Below are positions 61,763 to 64,000 of a stretch of 64,000 nucleotides of DNA, one piece after another. A model generated the notes under the pieces. It ran no database searches, was not told where the DNA came from, and was given only the letters and a program-made list of their open reading frames with translations. Position numbers and translations under genes: made by a program. The first letter of the stretch is position 1. Each line of letters begins with the position of its first letter. Source of the DNA: Alphaproteobacteria bacterium. GTDB lineage: Bacteria; Pseudomonadota; Alphaproteobacteria; UBA8366; Aestuariispiraceae. The DNA is taken from assembly GCA_024743195.1 (NCBI GenBank), contig JANSXE010000015.1, positions 1 through 64,000 of the forward strand, given 5' to 3'.

Positions 61763-62920
61763 ATGAGCGTCAGGCCCTATCGCGACATCTACCGGCGCAC
61801 CTCGCGTCAGATCATGGTCGGCAAGGTTCCGGTCGGCGGCGATGCGCCGATCTCCGTGCAGACCATGACGAACACGCTGACCGCGGATGCGGAGGCGACG
61901 ATCGCCCAGATCCGGCGCTGCGAGATCGCGGGCGCGGACATCGTGCGCGTCTCCTGCCCGGACGTGGAATCGACCGAGGCGCTGAAACACATCGTTCCGG
62001 AAGTCACCGTCCCGGTCGTCGCGGACATCCACTTCCACTACAAGCGCGCGATCGAGGCGGCCGAGGCCGGCGCCGCGTGCCTGCGCATCAATCCGGGCAA
62101 TATCGGCTCGTCGGAGCGCGTGCGCGAGGTGGTGAAGGCGGCCAAGGACCACGGCTGTTCGATCCGGATCGGGGTGAACGCCGGCTCGCTCGAGAAACAC
62201 CTGCTGGAGAAATACGGCGAGCCCTGCCCCGACGCGATGGTCGAAAGCGCGCTGGAGCACGCGCGCATCCTGGAGGACAACGACTTCCGGGAGTTCAAGA
62301 TCTCGGTCAAGGCGTCAGACGTGTTCCTGGCCGCGGCGGCCTATCAGCAACTGGCGGAGGCCTGCGACTACCCGCTGCATCTCGGCGTCACGGAGGCCGG
62401 CGGCCTGCGCGCGGGCACCATCAAGTCCGCGCTCGGCATCGGCTCGCTGCTCTGGGCCGGGATCGGGGACACGATCCGCGTCTCGCTCTCGGCCGAGCCG
62501 GAGGAGGAGGTGCGCGTCGGCTTCGACATCCTGAAGGCGCTCAACCTGCGCCATCGGGGGGTCAACGTGATCTCCTGCCCGTCCTGCGCGCGCCAGCAGT
62601 TCGACGTGATCGAAACGGTGAAGGTGCTGGAGGACCGGCTCGCGCACATCACCACGCCGATGACCGTTTCGGTGATCGGCTGCGTCGTCAACGGTCCGGG
62701 CGAGGCGCGCGAGACCGACATCGGCTTCACCGGCGGCGGCAAGGGCACGCACCAGGTCTATATCGCCGGTCAACCCGCGCACCGCTTGAAGGACCGGGAC
62801 ATCGTCGACCACCTGGTCGAGCTGGTCGAAGCCAAGGCGGCGGAGATCGAAGCGGAGAAGGCCGCGGCCGACGCCGCCCTAGAGGCCCCGCGCAGCCAGC
62901 CCGCCGACGCCGCCGAATAG
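61763..62920 (+). CDS. ispG: 4-hydroxy-3-methylbut-2-en-1-yl diphosphate synthase (flavodoxin), IspG/GcpE
   Basis: A 385-aa penultimate enzyme of the MEP isoprenoid pathway. The TIM-barrel part has [40 protein letters not shown] and [17 protein letters not shown]. The [4Fe-4S] domain has [15 protein letters not shown] and [14 protein letters not shown], giving three cysteine ligands, plus [16 protein letters not shown]. The ATG follows GGGCGAACC. About 120 nt downstream of the RodZ-like gene. The C-terminus is extended with Ala-rich residues. Confidence 0.96.
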   Translation: MSVRPYRDIYRRTSRQIMVGKVPVGGDAPISVQTMTNTLTADAEATIAQIRRCEIAGADIVRVSCPDVESTEALKHIVPEVTVPVVADIHFHYKRAIEAAEAGAACLRINPGNIGSSERVREVVKAAKDHGCSIRIGVNAGSLEKHLLEKYGEPCPDAMVESALEHARILEDNDFREFKISVKASDVFLAAAAYQQLAEACDYPLHLGVTEAGGLRAGTIKSALGIGSLLWAGIGDTIRVSLSAEPEEEVRVGFDILKALNLRHRGVNVISCPSCARQQFDVIETVKVLEDRLAHITTPMTVSVIGCVVNGPGEARETDIGFTGGGKGTHQVYIAGQPAHRLKDRDIVDHLVELVEAKAAEIEAEKAAADAALEAPRSQPADAAE

Positions 62921-62950
62921 CGTCTCACCCGCGAAGAGGATCGGAGACCC

Positions 62951-64000
62951 GTGACGGAGCGTCCATCCGTCGGCCGGCCCGCATCCGCGCGGCCCTATAT
63001 CGTCGGCGCGAGCCATCGCACCGCGAACGGCCGCCTGCGCGAAGCGCTCTTCGTCGAAGAGGCCATGCTCGACGACGCCTATGCGGCGCTGATCGCGGAC
63101 GGGCTCGCGCCCGCCGCCCTGCTGTCGACCTGCGACCGGGTGGAGTTGCATGGGCTGTCCGACGATCCGGAGACGGCGGCGGCAAAGGCCGAAGCCTTCC
63201 TGGCGCGTCGGGCCGACCTGGCGCCGGACCGACTGGACGGCTCGGTCTACCGGCTCTATGACGCGGATGCGGTGCAGCATCTCTACGCCGTCGCCGCCGC
63301 GCTGGACAGCCAGATGGTGGGCGAGGCGCAGATCCTGGGCCAGCTCAAGGCGGCGGTCTTGCGCGCGCAGGCGGCCGGCGCGCTCGACGCGGAGCTGGAG
63401 CGTCTTTACCAGGCCGCCTTCCAGACCGCGAAGCGCGTGCGCAGTCAGACACGCATCGGCGAGGGGGCGGTCTCCGTCGCCGCCGCGGCCGTGCGCATCG
63501 CAGGCGATCTCTTCGGCGATCTGTCGCGCCGGCGCGGTCTGATCGTGGGGCTCGGCGACGCCGCCGGCGTGATGGTGGAGCAGTTCGCCCGCGCGGCGCT
63601 TCATCGCTTCGACCAGACGGGCCCGTCGCGCCGCACCGAACGCGCGGCCGCGCGCGCCGGCCTCAATTTCGTTCCCTTCGACCGGCTGGCGGACGCGCTT
63701 GCGGCGGCGGACGTGGTGGTGACGGCGGGCGGGCTCGGCCGCTATCTGGTCGACCGGAAAGCGGCCGAAGCGGCGCTGGCGGCGCGCAAGCGCCGGCCGA
63801 TCCTGATCCTCGATTGCGGCGTGCCGCAGGATGTCGACCCGTCGGTGGATGCGCTGGAGGAGGTCTTCCTCTATACGTTGGCAGACGTCGAGAAGCTGGC
63901 CGAGCGCGGTCAGCTCGACCGTTGGGCGGAGGCGGAGGAAGCCGCGCGGATGGTCGAGGCCGCCGTGGTGGAATGGCGCCGCGCTCAGGCGGAGCGTGAA
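62951..64000 (+). CDS. hemA: Glutamyl-tRNA reductase HemA, 3' end cut by the window edge
   Basis: The first enzyme of the C5 route to 5-aminolevulinate. 350 codons are visible and the frame is open at the edge. YIVGASHRTA is the start of the catalytic domain, LLSTCDRVELHG the nucleophile loop (Cys61, with Asp where Asn is usual), MVGEAQILGQLKAAV and FQTAKRVRSQTRIGEGAVSVA the catalytic/spine helix, and LDCGVPQDVDP the nucleotide-binding domain end. GTG start with GGAG 5 nt upstream. 30 nt downstream of ispG, so likely co-transcribed. Confidence 0.92.
   Translation, partial: MTERPSVGRPASARPYIVGASHRTANGRLREALFVEEAMLDDAYAALIADGLAPAALLSTCDRVELHGLSDDPETAAAKAEAFLARRADLAPDRLDGSVYRLYDADAVQHLYAVAAALDSQMVGEAQILGQLKAAVLRAQAAGALDAELERLYQAAFQTAKRVRSQTRIGEGAVSVAAAAVRIAGDLFGDLSRRRGLIVGLGDAAGVMVEQFARAALHRFDQTGPSRRTERAAARAGLNFVPFDRLADALAAADVVVTAGGLGRYLVDRKAAEAALAARKRRPILILDCGVPQDVDPSVDALEEVFLYTLADVEKLAERGQLDRWAEAEEAARMVEAAVVEWRRAQAERE

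Overview
The window reads as a chromosomal segment of a high-GC alphaproteobacterium. The evidence is the alphaproteobacterial-style housekeeping order (dnaG-rpoD; methyltransferase / ComF / glutaredoxin / nitrilase-type amidase / DUF1178; divergent ubiG and lysC followed by ptsP, a RodZ-like protein and ispG), the near-universal GTGA/ATGA stop-start overlaps, and very GC-rich third codon positions. hemA at the right edge is a glutamyl-tRNA reductase (C5 haem route) rather than a 5-aminolevulinate synthase, which suggests a deep-branching lineage such as Rhodospirillales sensu lato; this placement is an inference.

Region 1 (1-7.4 kb) is an accessory island of visibly lower GC. The right end of an IS3-family element enters from the left edge. 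A four-gene minus-strand cassette follows, apparently one operon: a 785-aa zinc-ribbon/HTH/DDE-like protein, two complementary adenine-methyltransferase-like proteins, and a GIY-YIG nuclease fused to a superfamily 2 helicase. It looks like a restriction-modification or defence cassette with an unusual first gene.

Region 2 (7.5-30.6 kb) is a large metabolic cluster. On the minus strand lie a GntR/UTRA regulator, a LeuCD-type hydro-lyase, a TRAP transporter (DctPQM), a PLP sulfo-lyase/desulfhydrase, an Asp/Glu racemase-family protein, and then two giant enzymes: propionyl-CoA synthase (pcs) and bifunctional malonyl-CoA reductase (mcr) of the 3-hydroxypropionate bi-cycle. Divergent from gntR, on the plus strand, are a tautomerase-NTF2 fusion, an isocitrate-lyase/PEP-mutase-type lyase, an isochorismatase-type amidohydrolase, two PuuE-like deacetylases and an FAD dehydrogenase. 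Two sequence elements are shared between the leuC control region and the gntR/tautomerase intergenic region, so both arms are probably co-regulated. The gene set suggests amide or ring opening, dehydrogenation, hydration and C-C cleavage of an unknown (di)carboxylate.

Region 3 (30.6-33.5 kb) holds a small membrane protein, a sensor histidine kinase, a large inverted repeat, an AT-rich segment and tRNA-Ile2 (CAT).

Region 4 (33.5-64 kb) is mostly core genome: FkbM methyltransferase, SCO1, an alpha/beta hydrolase, rpoD, dnaG, a cupin protein, a membrane protein, a BioC/NDUFAF5-like methyltransferase, a thiol-dioxygenase/four-rhodanese pair, comF, glutaredoxin, amidase, DUF1178, an atypical receiver protein, a PadR-controlled RND efflux pair, ubiG, lysC, ptsP, a RodZ-like protein, ispG and hemA (cut by the window edge). 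A recurring oddity is in-frame 15-bp tandem repeats in at least five unrelated genes. No rRNA, CRISPR array or complete insertion sequence was seen.
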